From positions 434,001 to 498,000 of the forward strand of contig NZ_CANLVF010000004.1 in the NCBI RefSeq assembly GCF_947494555.1: a DNA stretch of 64,000 nucleotides, written 5' to 3'. Position 1 is the stretch's first letter, and each line of letters opens with the position of its first letter. Made by a program: the position numbers and the translations under genes. Below are positions 17,245-25,964 of the stretch, piece after piece. Origin of the DNA: an uncultured Roseibium sp. Lineage in GTDB: Bacteria; Pseudomonadota; Alphaproteobacteria; Rhizobiales; Stappiaceae. Below the pieces are notes generated by a model. It made no database searches. It was not told the origin of the DNA and worked only from the letters and a program-made list of their open reading frames with translations.

Positions 17245-17763
17245 TCAGGCGCTGGCGCCCGGCCAGCAATAGATCGACAACTCCATCCGTCGGCCGCCGA
17301 GCCTGTACCAGGATTTCGCCTTAAGCCTGCCGCCGAGCGCCCGGTAAAAATTCCGGGCCGGTTCATTGTCGCTGAGTACCTGAACGGCAAGTCCGTTCAA
17401 GTTTCTGGAAGCAAGTGTCTTACGCACGCTGGTGAACAGCGTACGTCCAAAGCCCAGGCCCTGATACTCCGGTTTCAGGTAAAGTTCGTAAATCTCGCCA
17501 TCCATACCTGTGTCGTGCAACCTGCAACGGCCAAAAGTGGCATAGCCGGCTGGCACGTCCGCGACGCTGAGGATCTTGATTTCCACGCCGCGTTCCAGGG
17601 CGCTCCGCCACCAGCCCGTACCGCGGCGGGAGACCATTTTCTGAAGGTCGACGCCAGGCAATACTCCTCGGTAAGCACCGAGCCAGGCTTGATTGTGAAT
17701 GCCTGCAAGCGCCTCGCAATCGGCGGTCCGGGCCGCACGTAGGTCAATCAGGTCGGTTGTCAT
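17245..17763 (-). CDS. GNAT family N-acetyltransferase
   Basis: 172 residues. The acetyl-CoA loop is seen in YLKPEYQGLGFGRTLF (QxxGxG), followed by the C-terminal NGLAVQVLSDNEPARNFYRALGG motif typical of small GNAT enzymes. These transfer an acetyl group to amines or protein N-termini; the acceptor here is unknown. ATG 17763 begins just before the conserved IDLRAARTADCEALAGIH; an upstream extension to 17874 is unsupported. Confidence 0.87.
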   Translation of the reverse strand: MTTDLIDLRAARTADCEALAGIHNQAWLGAYRGVLPGVDLQKMVSRRGTGWWRSALERGVEIKILSVADVPAGYATFGRCRLHDTGMDGEIYELYLKPEYQGLGFGRTLFTSVRKTLASRNLNGLAVQVLSDNEPARNFYRALGGRLKAKSWYRLGGRRMELSIYCWPGASA

Positions 17764-17887
17764 CTCATGGAAAGGATACAATAACGGCACGATTGGAAAA
17801 GGGGCAAAACAGCACAAACATGCAGAAAAGTGGGGTAGGATCTTTTGGCTGCCGGAAAAGCCGCGCGGGACCAAGATGCAGCTTCAA

Positions 17888-18013
17888 ATGAAAAGGGCCG
17901 GCATTTAGCCGGCCCTTCAGTTGCCCTGATGTTTGACTCTGTAAATCTGGTTGACTGGTAAGAACCCCGGGGGGCTGGGGGGCTAATGCATTCCGCGATC
18001 CTTACTGGTCATA
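17888..18013 (-). ncRNA. Candidate small RNA with C-rich loop
   Basis: On the minus strand a TTGACC/TACCCT promoter (18047-18020, 16-base spacer) would start transcription near 18013. About 100 bases later comes a G/C-rich hairpin followed by TTTTC (the terminator). The transcript contains CCCCCCAGCCCCCCGGGG (17982-17965), the kind of C-rich segment that many alphaproteobacterial trans-acting sRNAs use to pair with Shine-Dalgarno sequences. No open frame explains the region. Inference only; expression is untested. Confidence 0.35.
17893..17917 (-). terminator. Rho-independent terminator (minus strand)
   Basis: A 10-bp stem AAGGGCCGGC/GCCGGCCCTT with a 5-base loop; on the minus strand it is followed by TTTTCATTTG. 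It would end the candidate small RNA or any transcript entering the GNAT leader. Confidence 0.6.
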
Positions 18014-18047
18014 CCCATCAGGGTATGATCCGAATATGGGGGGTCAA
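18011..18047 (-). promoter_or_regulatory. Predicted promoter of the candidate small RNA
   Basis: Minus strand -35 TTGACC (18047-18042), 16-base spacer, -10 TACCCT (18025-18020). The inverted repeat ATACCC-ATCA-GGGTAT (18011-18026) covers the -10 and start, so a regulator may bind there. Confidence 0.35.
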
Positions 18048-18308
18048 AATGGCTTGCCAAGGGCTGGATTGCGGCGAAATCATGGAATTTTGATCATTCT
18101 TTTTGGGCAAACCTACGGGAGGTTCCTATTTGGCTGAAAACCGCGGATTCCCGGAGGGCAGGGTCACATGAACGTGAGCCGGAAAAATGTTTCTGAGCCC
18201 GCGGGCTTGCCATCGGACCCAAAGCCAACGCATCATAACCTTAATGGCACCGAAAACCGGGGCAAGAGCGTCCTCGGCAAGGTGCGTTCTGAAGTGCAAG
18301 GAGGCGGA

Positions 18309-18698
18309 ATGAGCGAAGCCGATGACAGTGCGTCTCAGCGCGGCACGGGTCTGAACCCGTTGCCGCAAAGCCAACCGGCTCTTCCCTCCATACCCATTGT
18401 TGCATTCAATCGGCGTGAACTCGACACCATCCTCCGTCTCTATGGCCGAATGGTCGCGGATGGCGAGTGGCGCGACTATGCGATCGATCTGTTAAAAGAC
18501 AAGGCCGTGTTTTCGGTCTTCAGACGGTCGTCCGAGATGCCCCTATACCGGATCGAGAAGGATCCGAAGCTCGCCCGTAGGCAAGGAGCCTATTCGGTGG
18601 TTGCTACGGGTGGCATGATCCTGAAGCGCGGGCATGACCTTTCTCAGGTCTTGCGCGTTCTTGAAAAGAAAAAGCACCTGAGGCTCGTCGACGCCTGA
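18309..18698 (+). CDS. DUF2794 family protein
   Basis: 129 residues. The core from VAFNRRELDTILRLYGRMV through YRIEKDPKLARRQGAYSVVATGGMILKRG is the DUF2794 domain, found almost only in alphaproteobacteria and of unknown function. No signal peptide or membrane helix. ATG 18309 has AAGGAGG five bases upstream; an in-frame ATG at 18168, also behind a G-rich site, would add 47 non-conserved residues. It ends just before a bidirectional terminator shared with the convergent yccA-like gene. Confidence 0.85.
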   Translation: MSEADDSASQRGTGLNPLPQSQPALPSIPIVAFNRRELDTILRLYGRMVADGEWRDYAIDLLKDKAVFSVFRRSSEMPLYRIEKDPKLARRQGAYSVVATGGMILKRGHDLSQVLRVLEKKKHLRLVDA

Positions 18699-18719
18699 AT
18701 TAAGATTGACGGCACACAA

Positions 18720-18744
18720 AAAAGCCCGGCATCGCCGGGCTTTT
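18720..18744. terminator. Bidirectional Rho-independent terminator
   Basis: AAAAGCCCGGC-ATC-GCCGGGCTTTT: an 11-bp stem with A-tract and T-tract on either side, placed between the convergent DUF2794 and Bax-inhibitor genes. It works in either direction by symmetry. Confidence 0.9.
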
Positions 18745-18767
18745 CGTTGTCTTGAAGTCTGCGCCGC

Positions 18768-19505
18768 TTATTCGCGGTTTCCGAACAGCTGCAACAGCAT
18801 CAGGAACATGTTGATGAAGTCGAGGTAGAGGCGCAGCGCGCCCATGACGGACTTCTTTGTTGCCACTTCACTGCTGTCACCTTCGTAGTACATTTCCTTG
18901 ATCTTCTGGGTGTCGTAGGCTGTCAGGCCGGCAAACACCAGGACACCGATCACGGAGATGGCGAACTGCATGGCGGACGATTGCAGGAAGATATTCACAA
19001 TCATCGCAATGATGATGCCGAACAGGCCCATCATCAGGAACGAACCCCAACCGGTCAGGTCCTTCTTCGTGGTGTATCCGAACAGGCTCAGCGAGCCGAA
19101 CGCGGCGGCAGTGATGAAGAACACGCGCGCAATCGATCCACCTGTATAAATCATGAAGATCGGTGCAAGCGAAACGCCCATCACGGCTGCATACACCAGG
19201 AACATTGTCCGGGCGGTCGATGCACTCATGGACTGGATGCGGAATGATAACCACATCACCATTCCCAAAGGTGCGAACAGAAGCACGAAATAGAGCGGAC
19301 CGCTGAACAGGGTCTGTGCGAGGCCTGGGTTGCTCGACACCATCGCAAAGGTGCCAAGAGCAGCGAAACCGGTCAGTGCCAGGCCGATTGTCATATAGTT
19401 GTAGACGCCCAGCATATAGGCGCGCAGGCCCTGATCGATGCCGGCCTCGGCGCGCGAGCCGGCAACGGTATAGGCGCCTTGATTTTGACGGTCAAAGGTC
19501 GACAT
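18768..19505 (-). CDS. yccA: Bax inhibitor-1/YccA family membrane protein
   Basis: 245 residues with seven predicted membrane helices and a short hydrophilic N-terminus, as in the BI-1/TMBIM family. The YNYMTIGLALTG start of helix 1 and FAGLTAYDTQKIKEMY near the C-terminus (with the Asp implicated in the family's proton/calcium conduction) are characteristic. Bacterial members such as YccA and YbhL interact with the FtsH protease or leak calcium; which applies here is unknown. AAGGGGAAG precedes ATG 19505. Confidence 0.92.
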   Translation of the reverse strand: MSTFDRQNQGAYTVAGSRAEAGIDQGLRAYMLGVYNYMTIGLALTGFAALGTFAMVSSNPGLAQTLFSGPLYFVLLFAPLGMVMWLSFRIQSMSASTARTMFLVYAAVMGVSLAPIFMIYTGGSIARVFFITAAAFGSLSLFGYTTKKDLTGWGSFLMMGLFGIIIAMIVNIFLQSSAMQFAISVIGVLVFAGLTAYDTQKIKEMYYEGDSSEVATKKSVMGALRLYLDFINMFLMLLQLFGNRE

Positions 19506-19676
19506 GGTTGTGTTCTTCCCCTTCTAGATCGATTTTTGCATGCACCATTACATGCAGCACAACTCCCTCAACATATGGGAAAATGCGGACACAAGCACAA
19601 GACAGGATTTCTGAAAAAATCGTAATCTGTCTGCTCCTGGCCGCATTATACGCCATTATGCTTAAGAATATGAAAG

Positions 19677-20450
19677 TTATTTCATCGCCTTGAGCCGCGA
19701 AGCGATCTGTCTGTCGCAGTCACCGCCAGGGTTGCGGACGATTTCCTCGGACGCAAAATCGAGTATTTCCCGCTCCTTGTTTTGCATCTGCTCCATCGTA
19801 ACGCCCGGCTTGAACCATTGAAGGACCGCATAGTCGCCGCCGGCATCGGTCAGGAACGCAACCGGCTTACCACCCTCGGTGATGCCCATGCGGCCGACTC
19901 GAACTTCCTCGATCGTGATATCGCGGGCTTCTCCGTCGATCGTCATCTTGCTTTTGCCGACATTCAGTTTCTTGAGCTTGGAGCCGCTTGTTCCGACCCA
20001 ATTGCCGAAAAAGCGCTTGCCTTTCTTTTCGACCGAAAGACAGGAGTTTTCGAAATTGGGAATGGAGAGACGAACCGCAGACACCTCGACCGGCTCCTCT
20101 CCCTTGGGCGCGAGCGTGTACTTCATCGCATTCTCACCGGTGCGGTAAACGCGAATACCAACCGGCGTATATCCGGAATCGCCTATGGTGCGGCTGAAAA
20201 AATCGAACTGGTTTTCGTCGTTGGTGCCCGCGCGGCGGTAAAGCCAGCGCTTTGGCAGTCCGTCCTCAAAGACCAGCCAGTCGCTAACGACCAGGCCGCG
20301 CGGCCCTTCAGCCGTGTTCAGCTGCCACACGCCAGTGTGAAAAGGGCTTTCGGCAAGCGCAGGCGCTGCAAACGGCGCTGCGGCGAGCGCCAGAACGAGT
20401 CCGGCTTTCGTAGTGATTTTCAGTGCGGATTTTTTGATACCTGCGAACAT
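19677..20450 (-). CDS. Secreted hypothetical protein
   Basis: 257 residues. A clear signal peptide (KKSALKITTK, hydrophobic Ala/Leu run, AAPALA|ES) directs it to the periplasm. The mature part is rich in beta-type sequence with only a few cysteines (ENSCLSVEKK, GGDCDRQ). I do not recognise a characterised family. It is a single gene between yccA and the ybbP-like permease gene, all on the minus strand. Confidence 0.72.
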   Translation of the reverse strand: MFAGIKKSALKITTKAGLVLALAAAPFAAPALAESPFHTGVWQLNTAEGPRGLVVSDWLVFEDGLPKRWLYRRAGTNDENQFDFFSRTIGDSGYTPVGIRVYRTGENAMKYTLAPKGEEPVEVSAVRLSIPNFENSCLSVEKKGKRFFGNWVGTSGSKLKKLNVGKSKMTIDGEARDITIEEVRVGRMGITEGGKPVAFLTDAGGDYAVLQWFKPGVTMEQMQNKEREILDFASEEIVRNPGGDCDRQIASRLKAMK

Positions 20451-20600
20451 GGACCCTGCCCTTTTTCAATCTTGTCCCGACCATATTCGGATATCCAAGA
20501 TCACAAGAGCATGCAAGCAGGACTGCATGGAACAGCGCAGGGAAAACTCCTGTTTTTCAGGAAGCTTTCCAAACCGGTCTCGTGAGTGCCGTCTGCCTCG

Positions 20601-23183
20601 CTATAGGTTCCTGAGAACAGGAGCCGGTTTTTCGCCCAAAATCCGCCAAGTTCCGATCAATCCGAAGCCGACAGTCAGGACGAGGGCGATCAGTGCCGCG
20701 CTTGCAGCGGCGACCGGCAGCAGCACAAAGCTGCCTTCCATGATCTGCGTGATGACGAACCAAGCCGCTATGCCGCCGGCAACAAGCGCAAATACCGCTG
20801 TCGTCAGGCCGAGGATCGCATATTCCAATCCGTAGGCAAGGATCAGTCTCGGTCTTGTTGCCCCGATCGTCTTGAGGATCACTGCGTCATAGATGCGGTT
20901 TCGGTGTCCGGCAGCCAATGCACCGGCAAGTACCAGAATGCTTGCGATCAGCGTGATCGAACTTGCACCGCGGATGGCCCAGGCGAGCTGCGCGACCAGG
21001 TCATTCACCTGGGCAATCGCATCTTTCACCCGGACAGATGTCACCGTCGGGTAGGCGGTGGAAACGGTCTTGAGAAGTGCCAGTTCGGTTTGCGTTGGAA
21101 CGTCTTCTTCCCAGCCAAGGGTCATCAGATGAGCATGAGGCGCACCGGCAAAGGTGTTCGGAGAAAAGACCATGACGAAATTGATCGACAGCGACTGCCA
21201 TTCAATGTCCCGGAAATTGGCGATTTCAGCGCTGATTTCCCGGCCAAGCACGTTGACGGTCACCTTGTCTCCGATATTGAGACCAAGATCCGTTGCCGCT
21301 TCCTCGTCGAATGAAACAAGCGGTGTTCCCGAATAGTCCGCAGGCCACCATTCGCCGGCCACGAGCTTCGAATTTTCCGGCATTACGCTTTCATAGGTGA
21401 TGCCGCGGTCGCCTCTCAACACCCAGTCCGAGCCCTCCTGTGCGGGTTCGAACTCGTCTGCCGGTATGTCGTTCAGGCTTACGATCCGTCCGCGCAGCAT
21501 GGGAACGCTCCGAAGCTCGCCGTCCGGCGCTTCGGTCTGCAACAGGTTTTCGAATGCGTCGCGTTCGTGGCTTTGAATATCGACAAAGAAGAAACTTGGA
21601 GCCTTGTCGGCCATCGTGGCTGTAAGTTCGCGCCGCAGATTGCCGTCGATCAGTGCGAGAGCAACGAGCAGGGACAGGCCCAGACCAAGCGACAGGACAA
21701 CCGACGGGGTCAGCGCGCCGGGGCGGTGAATATTGGCAATGGCCAGTCGCAATTCCGTCGATCGCACACTCGGCAGCCTGCGCGCGACTGACATGATCAC
21801 GCGGGCAACCAGGACAAGAAGAATGAACGCTCCCGCCGATGCGCCGATATAGACGGTCGCGATGAACTTGTCGTGCGACAGCAAGATGGCGATGCCTGCC
21901 AGCAAAAGCACCGTAACCGCGGTTGCGGCAAGGTAACGTTTGCGCGGCAATTTCGTGCCACCTGTGACAATGTCGCGGAAGAGGGCGGTCGGCGGCACGT
22001 CATGCGCTCTCCCGAGTGGCCACAACGCAAAGGCAAAGGCTGTCAGCAGACCATAGACCAGCCCGAGACCCAGTTCTGCCGGGTAAATACCGGTGGCCAG
22101 CTGAACGGGCAGCACGGACGAAAGCGCCGCTCCAGCGGCAAAGGGTATTGCCGCGCCGATGACCAGTCCGATCCCGATCCCGATCAGGGCGATCACCAGC
22201 ATCTGGATCAGATAGATCCGGAACACGAAGTCGCCGGTTGCCCCGAGACATTTGAAGCTGGCGATGACCTCCCGTTTTGTTTCCAGATAGGCGCGGATCG
22301 CATTGGCAACGCCGACTCCGCCCACGACAAGGGCCGTCAAGCCGACGAGTGTCAGGAATTGGGCGAAGCGGCCGATACTGCGCTGAAGGCCGGGCGAGGC
22401 ATTGGCGCGGGAGCGGATCCGCCATGCGGTATCGGGCTGTGCCGATTTCGCCTGTTCCACGACCCCTTCAAGATCACCGATGCCTGGGGCGGGCGACAAA
22501 CGCACGCGGTAGTGCCAGCGCACAAGACTGCCAGGCTGAACGAGTTCCGTGTCGGCTACCGCCGCGTCGGAAATCATCAGGCGTGGGCCGAATTCCATAC
22601 CGCCAGCGAGCTTGTCGGGCTCTGTCTCGATGACGTCGTTGATGCGAACGGTCGTCCTGCCGAGTGCCAACGTGTCCCCAACAGCAACGTCCAGCCGGGC
22701 AAGGAGCGCCAGATCTGCAACCGCGCCCCAGACACCGTCGCTTTTTGCAAGCGCATCATCGAGCGGTTGTCCGGACGCCAGATCGAGCGAACCGTAAAGT
22801 GGATAGGCGTTGTCGACGGCTTTCAGTTCGACGAGTGCCTGGTCGCTGTTGTCAGCACGGCGGGACATGGCACGAAGCGTGGCGACTCGCGACACGGATC
22901 CGAGCGTGTCCAGAAAGGCGGCCTCTTCGGTGTCGGCCTGACGATGTATCAGCGAAAACGAAAGATCACCGCCCAGAATGGCCTGGCCTTCGTTTGCGAT
23001 ACCATCCGTCAGGGCGCGCGAGACAGACGTCACGCCGGCAATTGCGGCGACGCCAAGCGCAATGCAGGCAATGAAGATGTAAAAGCCGCTCAAACCGCCG
23101 CGTAACTCGCGCAATGCGAATCGGGAGGCCAGCTTGAAGGTCTGGTGACTGGAATGCACGTTCGCAGGAACGAAGCTGCTCAT
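20601..23183 (-). CDS. ybbP: ABC transporter permease, FtsX/YbbP type
   Basis: 860 residues. Ten hydrophobic segments are arranged as two FtsX-type permease cores (around residues 270-400 and 730-850) with large periplasmic regions between, the layout of YbbP/MacB-superfamily type VII ABC proteins. The N-terminal LASRFALRELRGGLSGFYIFIACIALGVAAIAG is typical. YbbAP-type exporters act with the lipase-like TesA/YbbO group and may extract lipophilic molecules from the membrane. ATG 23183 overlaps the stop of the ATPase gene (ATGA), and tesA lies divergently beside that gene, the same grouping as in enteric bacteria. Confidence 0.93.
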   Translation of the reverse strand: MSSFVPANVHSSHQTFKLASRFALRELRGGLSGFYIFIACIALGVAAIAGVTSVSRALTDGIANEGQAILGGDLSFSLIHRQADTEEAAFLDTLGSVSRVATLRAMSRRADNSDQALVELKAVDNAYPLYGSLDLASGQPLDDALAKSDGVWGAVADLALLARLDVAVGDTLALGRTTVRINDVIETEPDKLAGGMEFGPRLMISDAAVADTELVQPGSLVRWHYRVRLSPAPGIGDLEGVVEQAKSAQPDTAWRIRSRANASPGLQRSIGRFAQFLTLVGLTALVVGGVGVANAIRAYLETKREVIASFKCLGATGDFVFRIYLIQMLVIALIGIGIGLVIGAAIPFAAGAALSSVLPVQLATGIYPAELGLGLVYGLLTAFAFALWPLGRAHDVPPTALFRDIVTGGTKLPRKRYLAATAVTVLLLAGIAILLSHDKFIATVYIGASAGAFILLVLVARVIMSVARRLPSVRSTELRLAIANIHRPGALTPSVVLSLGLGLSLLVALALIDGNLRRELTATMADKAPSFFFVDIQSHERDAFENLLQTEAPDGELRSVPMLRGRIVSLNDIPADEFEPAQEGSDWVLRGDRGITYESVMPENSKLVAGEWWPADYSGTPLVSFDEEAATDLGLNIGDKVTVNVLGREISAEIANFRDIEWQSLSINFVMVFSPNTFAGAPHAHLMTLGWEEDVPTQTELALLKTVSTAYPTVTSVRVKDAIAQVNDLVAQLAWAIRGASSITLIASILVLAGALAAGHRNRIYDAVILKTIGATRPRLILAYGLEYAILGLTTAVFALVAGGIAAWFVITQIMEGSFVLLPVAAASAALIALVLTVGFGLIGTWRILGEKPAPVLRNL

Positions 23184-23896
23184 GCAGATACCTCTTGCTG
23201 TGCAACCGTTTCGTCAATTTGCGCTTCTTTGATTTCACCGGAACGTACGCGAATCATGCGATCGCACTGTTGGGCAAGTGACGGATCGTGTGTCACCAAA
23301 ACGAGCGTCGTCTTGCGGTCCCGCTGTGCCGTGAACATGAGATCGACGATCTGTGTTCCGGTTGAATCATCAAGGTTTCCGGTCGGTTCATCCGCAATCA
23401 GGATCTCCGGTTCCACGACCAGTGCCCGGGCGACGGCGACGCGTTGCTGTTCTCCACCGGACATTTGCGCCGGATAGTGATGCAGGCGATGGCCAAGACC
23501 GACGGCTTCAAGCTCTGCCCGCGCCTTGTCAAAAGCGTCGTCATCGCCTGCAAGTTCAAGAGGCACTGCCACGTTTTCGAGCGCGGTCATGTTCGGGACA
23601 AGATGAAAAGACTGGAAGATAATACCGACGTTCCTGCCACGGAACCTGGCCAACTGGTCTTCAGAAAGCGGACCGAGCTCCGAGCCTGCAACAGTCACTG
23701 ACCCTTCGTCAGCGCGTTCAAGTCCCGCCATCACCATCAGCAGCGTTGATTTTCCGGAGCCGGAGGGGCCGACAAGCCCGACAGAGATGCCTTTTTCAAT
23801 ATCGAGGTCTATCCCTTTAAGAATATGTACCCTGCCGGCGCCTTCCCCCAAAGTTAGATGAACGTTCTTGAGGGATATTGCAGGAGAATTTGTCAT
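23180..23896 (-). CDS. ybbA: ABC transporter ATP-binding protein, YbbA type
   Basis: 238 residues. Walker A GPSGSGKST, Q-loop IFQSFHLVPNMTALENV, signature MSGGEQQRVAVARAL, Walker B ILIADEPTGNLDD and the H-loop VTHD are all present; the GNLDDSTG form is that of the LolD/MacB/YbbA group. It energises the permease encoded immediately downstream with ATGA coupling. ATG 23896 gives the usual N-terminus (ISLKNVHLTLGEG); the frame continues upstream without homology. Confidence 0.95.
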   Translation of the reverse strand: MTNSPAISLKNVHLTLGEGAGRVHILKGIDLDIEKGISVGLVGPSGSGKSTLLMVMAGLERADEGSVTVAGSELGPLSEDQLARFRGRNVGIIFQSFHLVPNMTALENVAVPLELAGDDDAFDKARAELEAVGLGHRLHHYPAQMSGGEQQRVAVARALVVEPEILIADEPTGNLDDSTGTQIVDLMFTAQRDRKTTLVLVTHDPSLAQQCDRMIRVRSGEIKEAQIDETVAQQEVSA

Positions 23897-24020
23897 CTTG
23901 AGGCCTTTACAACGGCTGCGTTTACCGGCTTCCTGAAGGGTGTTCGCCCTAGACAAGCGAACGCTTTGCGACCATATGGGCCCGATATGCTTGATCTTCC
24001 AGTCCCGAAAGAGTTTTAGC

Positions 24021-24650
24021 GTGCGCCGACTATACGTAATTCTGAGCTTCCTGGTTTTCTGCCTTTCGCCCATAGCGGCTTATTCTGCCGACCTCAAGCT
24101 TGTCGTTCTGGGAGACAGCCTGTCCGCTGGCTATCAGCTGGCCCCGGAAGAGGGCTTTCCAGAACAGCTGCAAAAAGCGCTGGATGCGCGCGGGTACTCC
24201 GTTCAAGTCGTGAACGCAGGGGTCTCTGGCGATACATCATCCGGAGGACTTTCGCGGCTTGACTGGTCTGTCGGTACGGATGCGGACGCCGTTATTGTCG
24301 AACTGGGCGCAAACGATGCGCTCAGGGGTATCCAGCCACAGATCACACGCAACAACCTGGATGAGATCACGAAACGGCTTCGGGAGCGCGGCGTCGAAGT
24401 GTTGCTGGCGGGCATGCTGGCACCGCGCAATCTTGGGCCGGAATATGCTGAAGTTTTCGATCCGATCTATTCCGAACTTGCCAAACTTCACGGGGCTCTG
24501 CTTTATCCCTTCTTTCTTGAGGGCGTCGCGCTCAATCCCGACCTGAACCTTTCCGACGGGATCCATCCCAATGCGGATGGCGTCGCCATCATCGTGGAAA
24601 ACATCTTGCCGAAAGTTGAAGAACTTTTGGCCAAAGCCCAGTCTTCTTGA
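24021..24650 (+). CDS. tesA: Periplasmic GDSL-type esterase / acyl-CoA thioesterase I
   Basis: 209 residues, close to E. coli TesA. A signal peptide (VRRLYVILSFLVFCLSPIAAYSA) leads into VVLGDSLSAGY (block I Ser), NAGVSGDTSSGG (block II Gly), ELGANDALRG (block III Asn) and DGIHPNADG (block V Asp/His), the full SGNH set. It hydrolyses thioesters, lysophospholipids or aryl esters in the periplasm. GTG 24021 fits the signal peptide best; ATG at 23976 or 23940 would lengthen the N-region. Divergent from ybbA-ybbP. Confidence 0.92.
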   Translation: MRRLYVILSFLVFCLSPIAAYSADLKLVVLGDSLSAGYQLAPEEGFPEQLQKALDARGYSVQVVNAGVSGDTSSGGLSRLDWSVGTDADAVIVELGANDALRGIQPQITRNNLDEITKRLRERGVEVLLAGMLAPRNLGPEYAEVFDPIYSELAKLHGALLYPFFLEGVALNPDLNLSDGIHPNADGVAIIVENILPKVEELLAKAQSS

Positions 24651-24719
24651 GGGATCCGGCCTGACCCCCAGCCTTCCAATCCTCTCGGAGGCCAATCTCA
24701 GCACTTGAAGGAATGCCTG

Positions 24720-25772
24720 ATGGAACAGCGCCGTCTTGGCCGCACCGATATAAAGGTGAGCGCCCTTTGCCTTGGAACCATGACCTGGGGCGAGCAGAAT
24801 TCCGAAGCCGAAGGCCACTCCCAGATGGACTACGCCTTCGATGCAGGGATCAATTTTTTTGATGCGGCCGAGCTCTATCCGATACCGGCGAAACGGGAGA
24901 CCCAGGGCCGAACCGAGCGGATCATCGGATCCTGGTTCCAAAAGCGCGGGCACCGCGACAAGGTCGTTATGGCAACAAAGGTTGTCGGACGAACCGTCAT
25001 GGACTGGTTTCGCGAAAACGGAGAGACCGGCGAACTGAAGCGCAGCCAGATAGAGTTCGCGGTCGACCGGAGCCTCAGGAACCTCCAGACCGACTATATC
25101 GACCTTTATCAGATACACTGGCCGGACCGGAATGTGTCAGGGTTCGGGTCCAATCCGACCCGCTGGCTGGATGCAGAACAGGTCGAAGACGAAAACAGTA
25201 TCCAATCCGTTCTCGAAGTCATGGGTGATCTGGTGAAAGCCGGCAAGATCCGTCATGTCGGGGTCTCGAACGAGAGCGCCTGGGGAACAATGCGCCACGT
25301 CACGACTTCAGAGCTCTATGACGTACCCCGGATCGTTTCGATCCAGAATGCCTATTCGATGGTGAACCGGACATTCGAAACGGGACTGGCGGAGGTTGCA
25401 CGCCGCGAGAATGTCGGCCTGTTGGCCTATTCCGCTCTCGCGCAGGGTTACCTGACTGGCAAATACCGCCATGGAGCCTTGCCGAAGGGCGCGCGTAAGA
25501 CGCTGTTCAACAAAATGCAGCGCTATGAGCACCACAGAACGTTCGAGGCGGTCGAAGCCTATTTCAGTCTTGCCGAGGCAGCAGGGCTCGATCCGGCACA
25601 AATGGCTATCGCCTTTGCAAAATCGCGCAGTTTCATGACATCAGTCATCATCGGTGCGACGCGCATGGAGCAGCTGGAGACAGATATTGCTGCGGCCGAT
25701 CTGACGCTGTCGCCGGAAGTTCTTGAGAAGATCGACGCGATCCATCAGGAATTCGGCAACACGGCTCCCTGA
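24720..25772 (+). CDS. Aldo/keto reductase, Tas-like
   Basis: 350 residues, longer than single-domain AKRs because of an insertion near SGFGSNPTRWLDAEQVEDEN, as in E. coli Tas. The catalytic tetrad is visible: Asp in NFFDAAELY, Tyr in the same block, Lys in VVMATKVVG, His in YQIHWPD. The C-terminal IGATRMEQLETDI binds NADPH. It is a cytoplasmic oxidoreductase of unknown carbonyl substrate. ATG 24720 follows GAAGGA. Single gene. Confidence 0.92.
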   Translation: MEQRRLGRTDIKVSALCLGTMTWGEQNSEAEGHSQMDYAFDAGINFFDAAELYPIPAKRETQGRTERIIGSWFQKRGHRDKVVMATKVVGRTVMDWFRENGETGELKRSQIEFAVDRSLRNLQTDYIDLYQIHWPDRNVSGFGSNPTRWLDAEQVEDENSIQSVLEVMGDLVKAGKIRHVGVSNESAWGTMRHVTTSELYDVPRIVSIQNAYSMVNRTFETGLAEVARRENVGLLAYSALAQGYLTGKYRHGALPKGARKTLFNKMQRYEHHRTFEAVEAYFSLAEAAGLDPAQMAIAFAKSRSFMTSVIIGATRMEQLETDIAAADLTLSPEVLEKIDAIHQEFGNTAP

Positions 25773-25964
25773 CCTGATCCAGCGCAAAACTGTCCCAGAG
25801 AATCATTTTCGGGCGGGATGTCAGATTGACCGTCCATAGAGCGGTGCAATGGAACTGCCGCAGAGCGAATTATGATTCTGCGTCAGAAACTTAGATTTTT
25901 GTCTTGCGATTTTCATGAAGTTGATTCCTCATGGCTTTTGTCAGCGACAGCGGAGGGAGAACCC

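Larger units (their letters stand above)
17764..18308. other. Intergenic region between the GNAT and DUF2794 genes
   Basis: Over 500 bases without a supported protein gene, apart from a possible longer N-terminus of the DUF2794 protein from 18168. It holds a strong GGGCCGGC/GCCGGCCC hairpin, a C-rich minus-strand tract and a -35/-10 pair, which together suggest a minus-strand small RNA, listed separately. Confidence 0.5.

Noticed and set aside
17699..17908. Plus-strand frame of 69 codons ending inside the GGGCCGGC hairpin
   Set aside because: It runs antisense into the GNAT gene, has no ribosome site and ends in a structured terminator; probably chance.
17964..17982. G-quadruplex in the G-rich plus strand near 17.97 kb
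   Set aside because: Only two long G runs are present; four runs would be needed for a standard intramolecular quadruplex.
21873..23105. Plus-strand open frame of 410 codons inside the ybbP-like gene
   Set aside because: Antisense to a clear FtsX-type permease; translation is Gln/His/Arg-rich with no domain.
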